This document shows positions 46,962-56,283 of a DNA stretch of 64,000 nt, piece after piece. Each line of letters opens with the position of its first letter. The stretch's first letter is position 1. The notes beneath the pieces are model-generated. The model was not told the DNA's origin. It searched no databases and saw nothing but the letters and a program-made list of their open reading frames with translations. This stretch comes from Robbsia andropogonis. Its GTDB lineage: Bacteria > Pseudomonadota > Gammaproteobacteria > Burkholderiales > Burkholderiaceae. A program made the position numbers and the translations under genes. The stretch spans positions 27,325 to 91,324 of the forward strand of contig NZ_LAQU01000021.1 of NCBI RefSeq assembly GCF_000970345.1. The letters are read 5' to 3'.

Positions 46962-47972
46962 TCACTTATGCAGTGTCAACGCAAGGTAAAGCACGTAGAA
47001 CGCGCCGTTCACGGCGAGCGCACCCACCCACAGTCCGTTGCGCCTCGACATCACCCGTAGCCACGCCGCGGCCGCAATCGTTATCAACACGCCCGTCAGC
47101 ACTTCCACGCGCGGCTCCCACGGCGTCAGCAGGATGCCGATAGCCGGTAGCAGCGTTCCCTGAAACACCATCGCGCCTGTGATATTGCCGAACGCCAAGG
47201 TATCCTTTCCCCGCCTGATCCAGACAATACTGTTGATCTTCTCGGGCAGTTCCGTCGCGATCGGGATGATCAGCAACGAGAGCAGCAACGGCGAAATGCC
47301 CCACAATGCCGACACGCCCCGCACGCCATGGATAAAGCCTTCCGCGCCCAACAGCAGCAGGAGCACGGCAGCCAGCAATTGCAGCACGATCGTCACGAGA
47401 TTTGTCGGCAGGCCGAGTTTCGCCGCGAACATCGCTTCGGGTGCCTCGGTACCATGCCCGGCATCCACCAGCGAGGCCGATGCCCTGAACGTCATCACGA
47501 CATACACGACGTACACCATCACCAATGCGACACTCAGTCCGATGCGGATGGCCAATTGATGATGCGGGACGAACATCGCCACAGTGGCCAGGACGAATGC
47601 GGCAAGGAAGTATTGCAGGTCCCGGTTGAACCCCGTACGCTCCGGCACGATGCGACCGGACGGTCGCCGGCTGCGCCAGACCGCCAGGGCCATCAGAAAG
47701 GTCGACAGCGTCCCCAGCATCAACGGCGCGCCCAAAATGGCGCCAACCCCAATTTCCTGGTTGACCTGCTGCGCCCCACCACCGCCAAGCACCGCAAGCA
47801 AGGGGACGATGGTTTCCGGCAATGCCGTACCCACCGCTGCAAACAGCGATCCGGTCACACCCTCGGATATCTTGAGACGCTCACCGAGGTGTTCCAACGC
47901 ATTCGTGAACAACTCGGCGGCGGCGAGAATGATCGCCAGCGTCACGAGCAGTTCCAGCATCAAGCGCATCAT
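46962..47972 (-). CDS. Sodium/calcium exchanger-family membrane protein
   Basis: A 336-residue protein of the CaCA cation exchanger superfamily with about ten membrane helices. The two inverted alpha-repeats that form the ion site are visible: GSLFAAVGTALPETIVPLLAV near residues 42-62, and LLIIPIATELPEKINSIVW in the second half. The acidic residue of each (the PE pair) is kept. The usual GTSLPE is GTALPE here. It probably moves Ca2+ or a similar cation across the inner membrane in exchange for Na+ or H+; which ion is not shown. ATG at 47972 (MMRLMLELL) starts the first helix; the longer frame to 48257 adds unrelated residues. Confidence 0.88.
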   Translation of the reverse strand: MMRLMLELLVTLAIILAAAELFTNALEHLGERLKISEGVTGSLFAAVGTALPETIVPLLAVLGGGGAQQVNQEIGVGAILGAPLMLGTLSTFLMALAVWRSRRPSGRIVPERTGFNRDLQYFLAAFVLATVAMFVPHHQLAIRIGLSVALVMVYVVYVVMTFRASASLVDAGHGTEAPEAMFAAKLGLPTNLVTIVLQLLAAVLLLLLGAEGFIHGVRGVSALWGISPLLLSLLIIPIATELPEKINSIVWIRRGKDTLAFGNITGAMVFQGTLLPAIGILLTPWEPRVEVLTGVLITIAAAAWLRVMSRRNGLWVGALAVNGAFYVLYLALTLHK

Positions 47973-48374
47973 GCCTGGCCTGCCTTTACCGCTGCGGCGC
48001 GATCGATCGTCAGTAGGCGCTCCAAGCATGCCGAAGTGACGAGGCGGGTGCGGTGATGATTGACAAAGACGTGACAAGGATGGCGGACAAGCGAAGTGAC
48101 GACCAGGGCACATGCGCCGGGATGACGACGTATCATAATTATGGGAACTCTCCAGGGCCGGACGGTGCGAAACCATGACGCCGACCTCCCGCCCAGCCCT
48201 GGACAAGATCAGCGTCGATAGTCTCGCCAAACCGGTTGGTTGGACACGCCACGGCAAGCGCCGAGAATGTTGACGTGTCCGCCCCCCATTGCAGGAGGCA
48301 GGCTACTCCCTAAAGACGGCGCGATTGTAACCGCGCTTTCGTGACACGTGCAAGTAGAAGGGAAAGATTTCCGA
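47973..48374. other. Intergenic region between hppD end and the exchanger start
   Basis: About 400 bp that hold no convincing gene. The exchanger promoter should lie here. The out-of-frame tail of the hppD open frame reads through part of it to 48209, but those codons have no homology and result from the frameshift described for hppD. Confidence 0.5.
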
Positions 48375-49570
48375 CTAAGTCGATGAGGGAGCCTGCGACC
48401 GCTGCAGCGCCGCCAAATTGCCTTCGCCGAAACCAGGATGCCCACGCCGTTCGACGATCTCAAAAAAATCTCGCCGGGCGCATGACGCAGGAAAGCCTGC
48501 AGGAACAAACGCGGCGTGCCATCGGGGTCGATATGCCCATCAACCAGTATCTGGCGCGCGCGCAACGCGGCGACATCAAGGCCGTGCCCGGGCAGACGTG
48601 CGTCCATCTGATCGTAATAGGCATCAGGCCAGGCGATGAACGTCATCCCCCGCGCCAGCAATGCATCGACGGACGCGACGATGTCGTCGCTCGCCAGCGC
48701 AATGTGCTGGACACCTTCGCCGGGATGATCGGGCAGAAATCGGTGCATGGTTTCCGTCGGCTGGGCGCCCTCCTCATACAACGGGATACGGATGCTGCCG
48801 CAGGGAGACACCACCACGCGAGCGCCCGTCGGCGCCAATCCATCCGGATGCAGATCTTGCAGCGCATGGAAATGCAAGAGTTCCGCATAGAAACCGAGCC
48901 ACTCGTCCATCCTGCCCGCGCCCACCGTCTGCGTGAAATGGTCGACTCGCTTCAAATGCGTCGACGCCGCGTTCCCCGCGGCACGTTCCGCGTTCGCCGT
49001 GAGGTCGGCACCATCGATCGGGGCGAAATCGACCTCGTACAACGATGGTGCGTGCGTCCCATAGGCATCGTCCGGACGTCCCGGCCAGCGATCGATGAAG
49101 TAAATATGCGAATCACCGATCCCTTGAATCGCGCGCAACTTCAATTCGTGCGGTCCCGTGCGTTCTCCCTCGAAAGGCCAGGCTCCCATGGTCAACGCAT
49201 GCTTGAAAGCTTGCTTTGCGCTCAGCACGCGGACCCCGAGCGCGCATACGCCCACGCCATACTCACTGGCATAACGCTGTGCGAACGAGTCAGGCTCGCC
49301 GTTCACGAGAAAACGTATGTCGCCTAATCGGTAAAGCGTCACCGCCTTGCTGACATGCCGTGCGACGGGCTTGAGGCCCAGCCGCTCGAACATCGCGCCG
49401 AGCCGTTGTGGGTCCGGCGCGGCGAACTCCACGAATTCGAGGCCGATCATGCCGAGCGGGTTGTTCGGGTCCACGGGTGGCCGGTCCGGCTGCACATCGG
49501 GCGTGGTCAAGGGCGTGGTTGTCGACGTTGTCGACGCAAACGCAGGGTCTTCAGACGGTGAAGGGCTCAT
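48375..49570 (-). pseudogene. hppD: 4-hydroxyphenylpyruvate dioxygenase, frameshifted near the C-terminus
   Basis: HPPD converts 4-hydroxyphenylpyruvate to homogentisate in tyrosine breakdown. Two iron ligands are present: H211 (RVDHFTQ) and H289 (GVQHIALA). After PGEIF, near residue 369, the frame is broken: the minus strand has seven T (complement of 48462-48468). With eight T the protein continues as FFEIVERRGHPGFGEG and ends at a TAG at 48375, the normal C-terminus, which carries the third iron ligand Glu in FFE. As written the frame instead runs to 48209 with unrelated residues and lacks this Glu, so the product should be inactive. A real mutation or a homopolymer sequencing error are both possible. 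An extended N-terminus (about 40 residues, Thr/Pro-rich) precedes the domain. ATG 49570 is used; a GTG lies 18 nt further upstream. Confidence 0.88.
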
Positions 49571-50124
49571 AGTCAAGATGTCAGTCACCCGGGCACAAAG
49601 ATAGATCGCGCAATTATTCTATCGCGTCATGCCGTCGGCAAACGCAAAATCAGCGCAACACCGCGGCACGTCCCAAATATTGGCACCACGAATGTCGATA
49701 CATATAGCAGGCAGCTTCCCTGATGTTCAGGCCGAATGGGGTAAGTTGTGCCACAATGCGCACCGTATTGCGTCCGCATGCCGTGTGGCATCCGGGATGC
49801 ATATCGCTTCCTTGCAGCCGCTTCGTCGTGGCTACCGCGTGGCCGGGCGAATTTATTTGATCGGTGCGGCATGCGTGAGCCTGCTACACTCGGCGTAAGG
49901 GACGTTACAATACGCCGCCAGCGTGCTTTCGACGCCGGCGACCGTCTCCCCGTCACATGCGCCGGTTTTCGGCGTGCGTGACGCGTTTTCTCTTTTTGGC
50001 CGTCGGGGTGGGACGCTGTCATTGGACGATGCTGTCACGATGACAAATAGGTCAGGTCCGGCCGGACTTGGCCTATCACACCGCCTGTCGGCCAACTGCA
50101 TCGACGCGATTTAGACGACTGAAC
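49571..50124. other. Divergent intergenic region between hppD and the ProQ-family gene
   Basis: About 550 bp with no gene that I can support. Several short frames occur on both strands but none has a recognisable domain or ribosome-binding site. The region should hold the promoters of both flanking genes. No strong repeat or hairpin was seen. Confidence 0.45.
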
Positions 50125-51234
50125 ATGGGTTTTGAAGAACTGGCAGCACTGAAGCAGCAGCTCAGCAAGCAATCTCGGGGCAAGCGCGAGGGGAACAGCG
50201 ACACGTCCCGAAACGTACGCGCGACGCAACCTGAACGCGAAGCCCCGGCCGCTGCTGCGGCACACAGTGCGGAGCAGTCGCGCACGACCGAGCCACGGGC
50301 GGAGGGCGGCGCTCGCCACGCCCCACACGATGGTCGAAAGCGCGCGCCGGGCCAGGCACCGCGGCCCACCGGCAGTCGCGGGCCGCGGCCTGAAGGCGCG
50401 CGTGCCGACGGCGCACCCCGCCAGGGGGATGGCGCACGTCATGGACCGCGCAGAAACCATGGCGCGCCGAATCGCGATATGACATGCGGTGAGGCGAATT
50501 CGAGCAATGTCACCCCGGCGGAGTCGAAAGCCGGCACTGGCCAATTTCCGGCCCGGTCTGGGGCCGGCAAGCGGCCAGCACGTGACCGACAACCGGGCGT
50601 GGGGCATCCCACCCGCCCGACGACACGACCGGAACGACAGGTAGATCCGGTCGTACTTACCATCGGTCAATTGCAAAAGCATTTCCCGCTGGCTTTCCCC
50701 AAAAACCCGGAACCCAAGAAGCCGCTGAAGTTAGGTATCAGCAAGGACTTGGCGGCGCAGGCGGAAACGCTGTCACTGACGGAGCCTGCAATCCTGGAAG
50801 CGATCAAGGTCTGGTGCCAAGGAAGTCGTTATTGGGCTGCCATGACCAATGGCGCCGCGCGCGTCGGCCTGGACGGTCAGCCCGACGGCACGGTAACACC
50901 GGAACAGGCAGGCCATGCGCGGTACCTGGCCGCTGCAGCACGCCGCGCGAAACGGCAAGATAAGCAGCCGGACGCTACTGCCGCGAGTGCCGACAGCACC
51001 GGCACGCCTGTTGCATCAGGTGGCGTACCCCCTGATGCCGACGCCCCCGTTGGGGACAGTGCCGACGCCGACGGCGCCACATCGGCTACGTCGACAGACG
51101 TGCCGGCGGCCAAGGAAGGAGCGCCTGAAGAAATAACGGCGACTGCTTCCACGACAACGACGGAACCGACCGCCAAGCCAGCAGATAACACCAACATCGA
51201 TACCCTGTCGGTGTCCAAACCAGCCGCACACTGA
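50125..51234 (+). CDS. ProQ/FinO-family RNA chaperone with long disordered arms
   Basis: A 369-residue protein with a central ProQ/FinO domain at about residues 173-280: LTIGQLQKHFPLAFP, KPLKLGISKDLAAQ, LEAIKVWCQGSRYWAAMTNGAARVGLDG. These proteins bind structured small RNAs and mRNA 3' ends. The first 170 residues are Arg, Pro, Gly and Ala-rich and probably disordered; the last 90 are Ala/Thr/Asp-rich and acidic. E. coli ProQ has 232 residues, so the arms are long, as is common in Burkholderiales members. ATG at 50125 (MGFEELAALKQQLSKQ) gives the short helical start seen in relatives. Which RNAs it binds cannot be told. Confidence 0.9.
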   Translation: MGFEELAALKQQLSKQSRGKREGNSDTSRNVRATQPEREAPAAAAAHSAEQSRTTEPRAEGGARHAPHDGRKRAPGQAPRPTGSRGPRPEGARADGAPRQGDGARHGPRRNHGAPNRDMTCGEANSSNVTPAESKAGTGQFPARSGAGKRPARDRQPGVGHPTRPTTRPERQVDPVVLTIGQLQKHFPLAFPKNPEPKKPLKLGISKDLAAQAETLSLTEPAILEAIKVWCQGSRYWAAMTNGAARVGLDGQPDGTVTPEQAGHARYLAAAARRAKRQDKQPDATAASADSTGTPVASGGVPPDADAPVGDSADADGATSATSTDVPAAKEGAPEEITATASTTTTEPTAKPADNTNIDTLSVSKPAAH

Positions 51235-51558
51235 TTGGACGCGGCGGCCATGCAAAGGGGCCGCCATGAACCTGTCTTCACGGTACTGCGCGAATAGTGC
51301 GTGGCAAATTCACGACACCCCACCTCGCTACGCACTTTTTGAGACTTGCGCTATTGCGCCGTAAGGTCGGTATACCGACCCGCCGGGCAAGCCCACCTGC
51401 ATTGCCAACAGCGAACCGCACACTTGTCGTTACTGGCATGGAGATCGATTTGCGTAATCCTGCTCCCGACCCGACTGGCCAGGGGTCGCTTGCCGAGAGA
51501 CAGGACATGCCGAGGCCCTACTGACCAATCGGCCTAGTAGACTCGCATCCACCACGCA
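51235..51558. other. Convergent intergenic region with a 16-bp perfect palindrome
   Basis: No gene is seen. GGCGGCC-N9-GGCCGCC (51243-51265) directly follows the ProQ-family gene and could form a strong hairpin, but there is no T-run. GGTCGGTATACCGACC (51365-51380) is a perfect 16-bp palindrome of operator type, although both flanking genes end here and no promoter is expected. Confidence 0.5.
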
Positions 51559-52206
51559 TTACATCGGCGGCGCGACGCCGTCCTTCTCGACAGCGATACG
51601 CGTGGCGGTGTACATGCCATCACTACCTTTCGTCGCAACGACAAACACTTTCTTGCCCGACACCAAGTCAGCGTGGGTCGCTGGTGCAAACGTCACGACC
51701 GGTACATTGTCCGGCACGGCGATCTGGCTCGTACCGCCTTTGTACGAAACGGTGAGGCTTCGGCCGTCAGCCGACTTCACTTCGGCGTCCACGTTGCCGT
51801 TGGTCATCGTGCTGTTCGCACCCAGGTCCCATTCGTAGTGACCTTCACCCGTACCGCGCGCCGACTCGGGAAAGACCACTACTTCACGCGCGGTCATCTT
51901 GCCGTCGACACCCGTCGTCGCGGCGGTACCGATAAATGCGCCCGCCTTGATATCGCTCAGCTTGATGTTCTTAAAGGCGCCGATCGGAGTCTTGTCCGAG
52001 ATCATGATCTTGACGTCGTCACCGCTGTTCCGGTGCACGGTCAGCTCGTTCGGCGAGACAGCCGTGATGGCGCCCCGAATGCGGGTCGGCTTGGTCGTCT
52101 GCGCGGAAGCTTGCGACGATGCCAGCATGCACGCGGTGGATACTGCGACGGCGGTAAAGGCGGCAAGCGCGCGGATACGGGAAAACGTCTGGCGTTGCAA
52201 CTTCAT
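51559..52206 (-). CDS. Secreted DUF5666-like protein
   Basis: A 215-residue periplasmic protein with a signal peptide ending ASAQ (about residue 35). The mature part is beta-rich: TRIRGAITAVSPNELTVHRNSGDDVKI looks like the DUF5666 type of small beta-barrel repeat, and a second unit follows near residue 125. Function is not known. It is the third gene of a minus-strand operon with a Tat-exported molybdopterin oxidoreductase (38 bp upstream) and a cytochrome b. ATG at 52206 follows GGAAGGAG, a strong ribosome-binding site; the longer frame is not needed. A role in the envelope redox system or in metal binding is possible by context. Confidence 0.75.
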   Translation of the reverse strand: MKLQRQTFSRIRALAAFTAVAVSTACMLASSQASAQTTKPTRIRGAITAVSPNELTVHRNSGDDVKIMISDKTPIGAFKNIKLSDIKAGAFIGTAATTGVDGKMTAREVVVFPESARGTGEGHYEWDLGANSTMTNGNVDAEVKSADGRSLTVSYKGGTSQIAVPDNVPVVTFAPATHADLVSGKKVFVVATKGSDGMYTATRIAVEKDGVAPPM

Positions 52207-52244
52207 GGGAAAACTCCTTCCTTGGGTGATCGATCGTATGACGG

Positions 52245-53045
52245 TCATGAACCGCCGAACCAGTTATAGCCCTGATTCTCCCAGTAACCGCCGGGATAAG
52301 TGTTCGTCAGCGAAATCGCGACGATATGCTTGGGATTTTTATAGCCCAATTTTGTCGGCATCCGCAATTTCATCGGAAAACCATATTTCGGGGGCAACGT
52401 CTGGCCGTCGTAGCGCAACGTGAGCAGCGTTTGCGAATGCAGCGCCGTAGGCATATCGATACTGGTCGTGTAGTCATCGGCACAATGAAACGCCACGTAT
52501 TTCGCATGCGTGTCCGCACCGCATGCGGCCAGGAAACGCGAGAAACGTACCCCCTCCCAATGACCGATCGCACTCCATCCTTCAATGCAGATATGTCGCG
52601 TGATCTGGCCCTCTTGCGGGAGCGCGTTCAATTCATCCAGCGTCCAGACCTTCTTGCCTCCCACCATGCCCCCCACTTCGAGCTTGTAGGTCGCCGGATC
52701 GACCTGGGGTACGTCGTCGATATCGTAAAACGCATTGAATGGAAACGGCCTCGTGATCATCGACTCTGGATACGTCGGCGCCATCGTGTCCGGATTGAAC
52801 ATCCAGCCTTGCACCGTATCGTTGAATGACGAGATACGCCGCAACGCGGTGTTGACCGACTTGTCGTTGCTCAGGTCACAGCCGGACAACATCGCGATGC
52901 CGCCCAGCGTCAAGAGGCGTTGCCCGAACAGACGGCGTGACGGGACCGACAACGTACGTTGGACGTCGTGGACGATATCGTCTGCATTCGGAATCTCGCG
53001 GCCATACAGAAACGCGGGGCGTGATGGGGATTTCTTGGGGGACAT
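52245..53045 (-). CDS. Molybdopterin-dependent oxidoreductase, sulfite oxidase family
   Basis: A 266-residue protein of the sulfite oxidase/MsrP fold. The molybdenum-ligand cysteine is C153 in RHICIEGWSAIG. A Tat motif SRRLFGQ (36-42) and a lipobox LSGC (53-56) suggest export in folded form and lipid anchoring. The mature domain contains YKLEVGGMVGGKKVWTLDEL and the C-terminal KLGYKNPKHIVAISL. The substrate is unknown; relatives reduce methionine sulfoxide or other small oxides using a membrane cytochrome b. The cytochrome b gene is 33 bp upstream, and a two-component system is divergent, an arrangement like that of msrPQ with hprRS. It lacks clear MsrP specificity residues that I can check, so the function is given only at family level. 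Confidence 0.88.
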   Translation of the reverse strand: MSPKKSPSRPAFLYGREIPNADDIVHDVQRTLSVPSRRLFGQRLLTLGGIAMLSGCDLSNDKSVNTALRRISSFNDTVQGWMFNPDTMAPTYPESMITRPFPFNAFYDIDDVPQVDPATYKLEVGGMVGGKKVWTLDELNALPQEGQITRHICIEGWSAIGHWEGVRFSRFLAACGADTHAKYVAFHCADDYTTSIDMPTALHSQTLLTLRYDGQTLPPKYGFPMKLRMPTKLGYKNPKHIVAISLTNTYPGGYWENQGYNWFGGS

Positions 53046-53078
53046 GCTGGCTCGATTCCGCGGAAGAATGATGGACGA

Positions 53079-53720
53079 TCAACGCCCACGCAGCATCAAT
53101 AGCAAACTGCGTGGAACCAAGAGCACCATCAGCAGGTGAATGACGATGAAACCCACCAGGAAACTCATTGCGGCGAAATGCACATATCTTGCCGCATCGT
53201 AGCCCCCCATCAAGATGCGCAACCACGACAACTGGACTGGCTTCCACAACGCGAGCCCCGACAGAACGAGAATCACCAGATCAAGCATGGCACACAGATA
53301 CGCCACTTTCTGCACGGCGTTATAGCGACTTGGATCCGCGTGCTTCAGCTTCAGTGTCAGGGCGGCGACCAGGTCCACGATAAATGAACGCGGCCGCCAC
53401 TGTCCGAACCGCCGCACGAGCCGCCCGGTCAGCAAATTAACCAGTAAATAGATACTGAAACTGCCAAATAGCAGCCACATGCCAGCGAAATGCCACTGCA
53501 AGGCGCCGCCCAGCCATCCACCCAGTGTGACGCTGGACGGGAAAACCCACCACGCGAATAACGGCGACGCGTTGTAGACCTGCCAACCGCTGGGAACCAT
53601 GATCACGATCGCCAGCGCGGTCAGCCAATGGGTCAAGCGGACCCACCATGGCTGAATGATCTTGCGGCGCCCCTGCCCTGCGGCACCGACTTCTTCCGGT
53701 ATCGACTGCTGAACATTCAT
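53079..53720 (-). CDS. Cytochrome b561-type membrane subunit
   Basis: A 213-residue four-helix cytochrome b. Candidate heme-ligand histidines lie in the helices: H31 (RLTHW), H77 (WHFAGMW), H181 (VHFAAM) and H195 (VIHLLM). Such subunits pass electrons from the quinol pool to a periplasmic partner, here presumably the molybdopterin oxidoreductase encoded 33 bp downstream. It is not of the MsrQ fold by motif, so the pair is not simply MsrPQ. ATG at 53720 has GGGAGCAAG just upstream. It is the first gene of the operon, divergent from a two-component system. Confidence 0.88.
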   Translation of the reverse strand: MNVQQSIPEEVGAAGQGRRKIIQPWWVRLTHWLTALAIVIMVPSGWQVYNASPLFAWWVFPSSVTLGGWLGGALQWHFAGMWLLFGSFSIYLLVNLLTGRLVRRFGQWRPRSFIVDLVAALTLKLKHADPSRYNAVQKVAYLCAMLDLVILVLSGLALWKPVQLSWLRILMGGYDAARYVHFAAMSFLVGFIVIHLLMVLLVPRSLLLMLRGR

Positions 53721-53785
53721 CCAACTTGCTCCCTTCTGGGATACTCATAGTATGAAAAGCGTTCTGACAGGCACATGACGCAACG

Positions 53786-53801
53786 ATGACTTTTTTGTCA
53801 T
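53786..53801. promoter_or_regulatory. ATGAC dyad between cytochrome b and response regulator genes
   Basis: ATGAC (53786-53790), six T, GTCAT (53797-53801) forms a perfect 5-bp dyad in the divergent promoter region; another ATGAC lies at 53775-53779. It is a plausible site for the response regulator encoded on the right. Short arms make chance occurrence possible. Confidence 0.35.
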
Positions 53802-53944
53802 TCCGCGCCCATCTGATTCCCCTAGAATACAGGGACGTGAAGAAAAGCATCGTCCACCGATTCGATTCGGTCCACGTTCATTCCGAGAAGTATCCTCTGG
53901 CGCGGCAAGCGGTCCGCGCCGCTTATCCCGATTTTATTGCGATC

Positions 53945-54622
53945 ATGACCCTGCTCGTTATTGAGGACGACCCCAAAACCGGCGATTACCTGAAAAAGGG
54001 CCTGGGTGAATCCGGCTATCAGGTGGATCTCGCCCGCGACGGGGCGACGGGACTACAGTGGGCATTGAACCAGGACTATCAATTGATCATTCTGGACCAG
54101 ATGTTACCCGGCATAGATGGCTGGCAGATCATGGCAGCGCTGCGAGCAAAACGCGATACGCCGGTCATTTTTTTGACGGCGCGCGATCAATTGGAAGATC
54201 GGATACAAGGACTGCAACTTGGCGCTGACGACTATCTTGTCAAGCCCTTCTCCTTTATTGAGCTGACCTTGCGCATCAAAACGCTACTGCGACGCGGCGT
54301 GACACGCGAGTCCGATACCTTCCAGGTCGCGGACCTCCATGTCGACGTGCTAAAGCGCAAGGCGAGTCGTCAAGGCATGGACATTACCCTGACCAATAAG
54401 GAATTCGCGTTATTGCACCTGTTCTGCAAGCGCGAAGGCGAGGCGTTGTCCCGAACGTTGATTGCATCGGAGGTCTGGGACATGAATTTCGATAGCGACA
54501 CGAATGTCGTCGATGTGGCCGTGAAGCGGCTTCGCGCGAAGATCGATCAACCCTTCCCTATCAAGTTGATCCATACGGTGCGCAGCATCGGTTATTCGTT
54601 TGGAATCGTCGAAGGTGGCTGA
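53945..54622 (+). CDS. OmpR-family response regulator, heavy-metal/oxidative-stress type
   Basis: A 225-residue response regulator with receiver and winged-helix domains. The phospho-acceptor is D51 (IILDQMLPG), with acidic residues E7, D8, D9 and the Lys of VKPFSF. The DNA-binding part contains LTNKEFALLHLFCKREGEALSR and DTNVVDVAVKRLRAKID, as in the CopR/IrlR/HprR group. ATG at 53945 is at the usual position; the longer open frame adds non-homologous residues. It overlaps the kinase gene and is divergent from the cytochrome b-molybdopterin operon, its likely target. Confidence 0.93.
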   Translation: MTLLVIEDDPKTGDYLKKGLGESGYQVDLARDGATGLQWALNQDYQLIILDQMLPGIDGWQIMAALRAKRDTPVIFLTARDQLEDRIQGLQLGADDYLVKPFSFIELTLRIKTLLRRGVTRESDTFQVADLHVDVLKRKASRQGMDITLTNKEFALLHLFCKREGEALSRTLIASEVWDMNFDSDTNVVDVAVKRLRAKIDQPFPIKLIHTVRSIGYSFGIVEGG

Positions 54623-56162
54623 GGCGCGCGAACAGCGCGAATGGCAACCGGACGACGTGCGCGGGTCAGCCACCCCGGCCGGGAGCGCCGCCACGCGGGA
54701 GGCCCTCCCCGCTCGAAAATCCGGTCTACGTCGGCGCTGGCGTCGTGCATCGATCACCACGCGCGTCAGTTGTTTGATCGGGGTATTGGTCTATCTGGCA
54801 CTGGCCGGGGTGGGAATGTCGCTCTATGATGCCACGCGGGTCGCCTTGAACAAACGCGCGGACCTCCAGTTGATTGCGCGTATCGAGCACATGCGCACCC
54901 TGTTACGCGACTTGTACACGGTGCAGGAAATCGAATCACGGCCTGCCCTATTCGAGACGATGATGGGCAATGAACAAGACGTCATCGTCATCCGTCGACC
55001 CGGCACGACGCCCTTTATCAACGTCAATCCGCAACACACGCCCTTACCTGCACTGGCACCTGTACGCCCAGGTCAGCCCATTACGTTGACAGCGCTCGCC
55101 GACGGTCGCAGCCCCGACGGTTGGCGTGTGCGCTGGATCGCGGCCAATGCGGTCATCGGCAACCATGGCGAGACCATCGAGATCGTCGCCGCACATGTAA
55201 TGACACAGGAAGAGCGCGTACTGGCGCTATATCGTCAGCGGGTCATCGCCACGATGTTGGCAGCATTGGTCGCCACGCTGACCTTGGTTGCATGGAGCCT
55301 TAGACGCAGCCTGGCACCGTTGCGGCAAATGGCCGCTCGCGCGGCCGATGTAACGCCGGAGAATCTAGCAGTACGACTCGACGCAAGCGCGGCACCGGCG
55401 GAACTCGAAACCTTCGCCGCATCGTTCAATGCAATGCTGGATCGCTTGACGGCCGGCTATCAACGGTTGCTGCAGTTTTCAGCTGATCTGGCCCACGAAC
55501 TTCGCACCCCCATCGGTGTACTGATCGGGCAAACCCAGGTATTGCTCGTGCACCCACGTAGCGCGGCCGACTATCGGCAGGTGCTGGAATCCAATCTCGA
55601 AGAACTGGAGCGACTCGCGCGAATTGCGGAAAACATCCTGTTCCTGGCCCGCACCGATCACGAGCGGCAAGGCCTGCCAGACAACGCGCGTACGCAGATG
55701 CCGCTACAGCCTCTTCTCGAGACAATCGGCGCCTATTTCGAAGGACTGGCCGAAGAGCGTAACCTGCGCTTCGATATCATGGCAACCGGCACGGTAAGTG
55801 CCGATGCGCTGATGTGTCGGCGAGCCATCAACAATGTCGTCGTCAACGCGGTGCGCTATGCAACGCCGGGAACCTGCATCACGCTGCGCGGCGGCGAGGG
55901 CCGGATTGTAATCGGCAACCAGAGCGAACCGATTCCGAACGGTGAGCTTGCCCGTTTATTCGATCGCTTCTACCGCCGCGACCCGTCCCGCACTGCCTCG
56001 ACCGAATCCAACGGCCTTGGACTCTCGATCGTCCACGCGATCATGCGTGTGCATGGTGGCGGGGTCTGGATACAATGCGACGTCACCGGATGGATCACCG
56101 TTACGCTGGATTTCCACGTCAACACCCCCCCCACCGAACCGACCGTTTCCCCTGTGGCATAA
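54615..56162 (+). CDS. Sensor histidine kinase partner of the OmpR-type regulator
   Basis: A 515-residue membrane kinase. Two membrane helices (about residues 52-72 and 209-231) enclose a periplasmic sensor of about 135 residues. A HAMP linker follows, then the H-box FSADLAHELRTPIG (H294), N-box NNVVVNAVRYA and G-box NGLGLSIVHAI. The HAMP and H-box resemble the heavy-metal sensor kinases CusS/IrlS. GTG at 54615 is chosen, overlapping the regulator gene by 8 bp; a TTG at 54600 is also open but has no ribosome-binding site. The signal is unknown; oxidative or chlorine stress or metals are plausible from the regulated genes. Confidence 0.92.
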   Translation: MAEAREQREWQPDDVRGSATPAGSAATREALPARKSGLRRRWRRASITTRVSCLIGVLVYLALAGVGMSLYDATRVALNKRADLQLIARIEHMRTLLRDLYTVQEIESRPALFETMMGNEQDVIVIRRPGTTPFINVNPQHTPLPALAPVRPGQPITLTALADGRSPDGWRVRWIAANAVIGNHGETIEIVAAHVMTQEERVLALYRQRVIATMLAALVATLTLVAWSLRRSLAPLRQMAARAADVTPENLAVRLDASAAPAELETFAASFNAMLDRLTAGYQRLLQFSADLAHELRTPIGVLIGQTQVLLVHPRSAADYRQVLESNLEELERLARIAENILFLARTDHERQGLPDNARTQMPLQPLLETIGAYFEGLAEERNLRFDIMATGTVSADALMCRRAINNVVVNAVRYATPGTCITLRGGEGRIVIGNQSEPIPNGELARLFDRFYRRDPSRTASTESNGLGLSIVHAIMRVHGGGVWIQCDVTGWITVTLDFHVNTPPTEPTVSPVA

Positions 56163-56283
56163 CCTAATGACGATAAGTGATTTCCCCCGCTGGCACGGGT
56201 ATGGGACGATGCCGTGCTGTGCTGCTGGCGTCTAGGACCGCCCGCAATGCACTAAAATCCCACGGCAGCAAGGAAATGGCTTC

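Noticed and set aside
51243..51265. GGCGGCC/GGCCGCC hairpin as terminator of the ProQ-family gene
   Set aside because: Strong stem but no T-run follows, so an intrinsic terminator is not supported.
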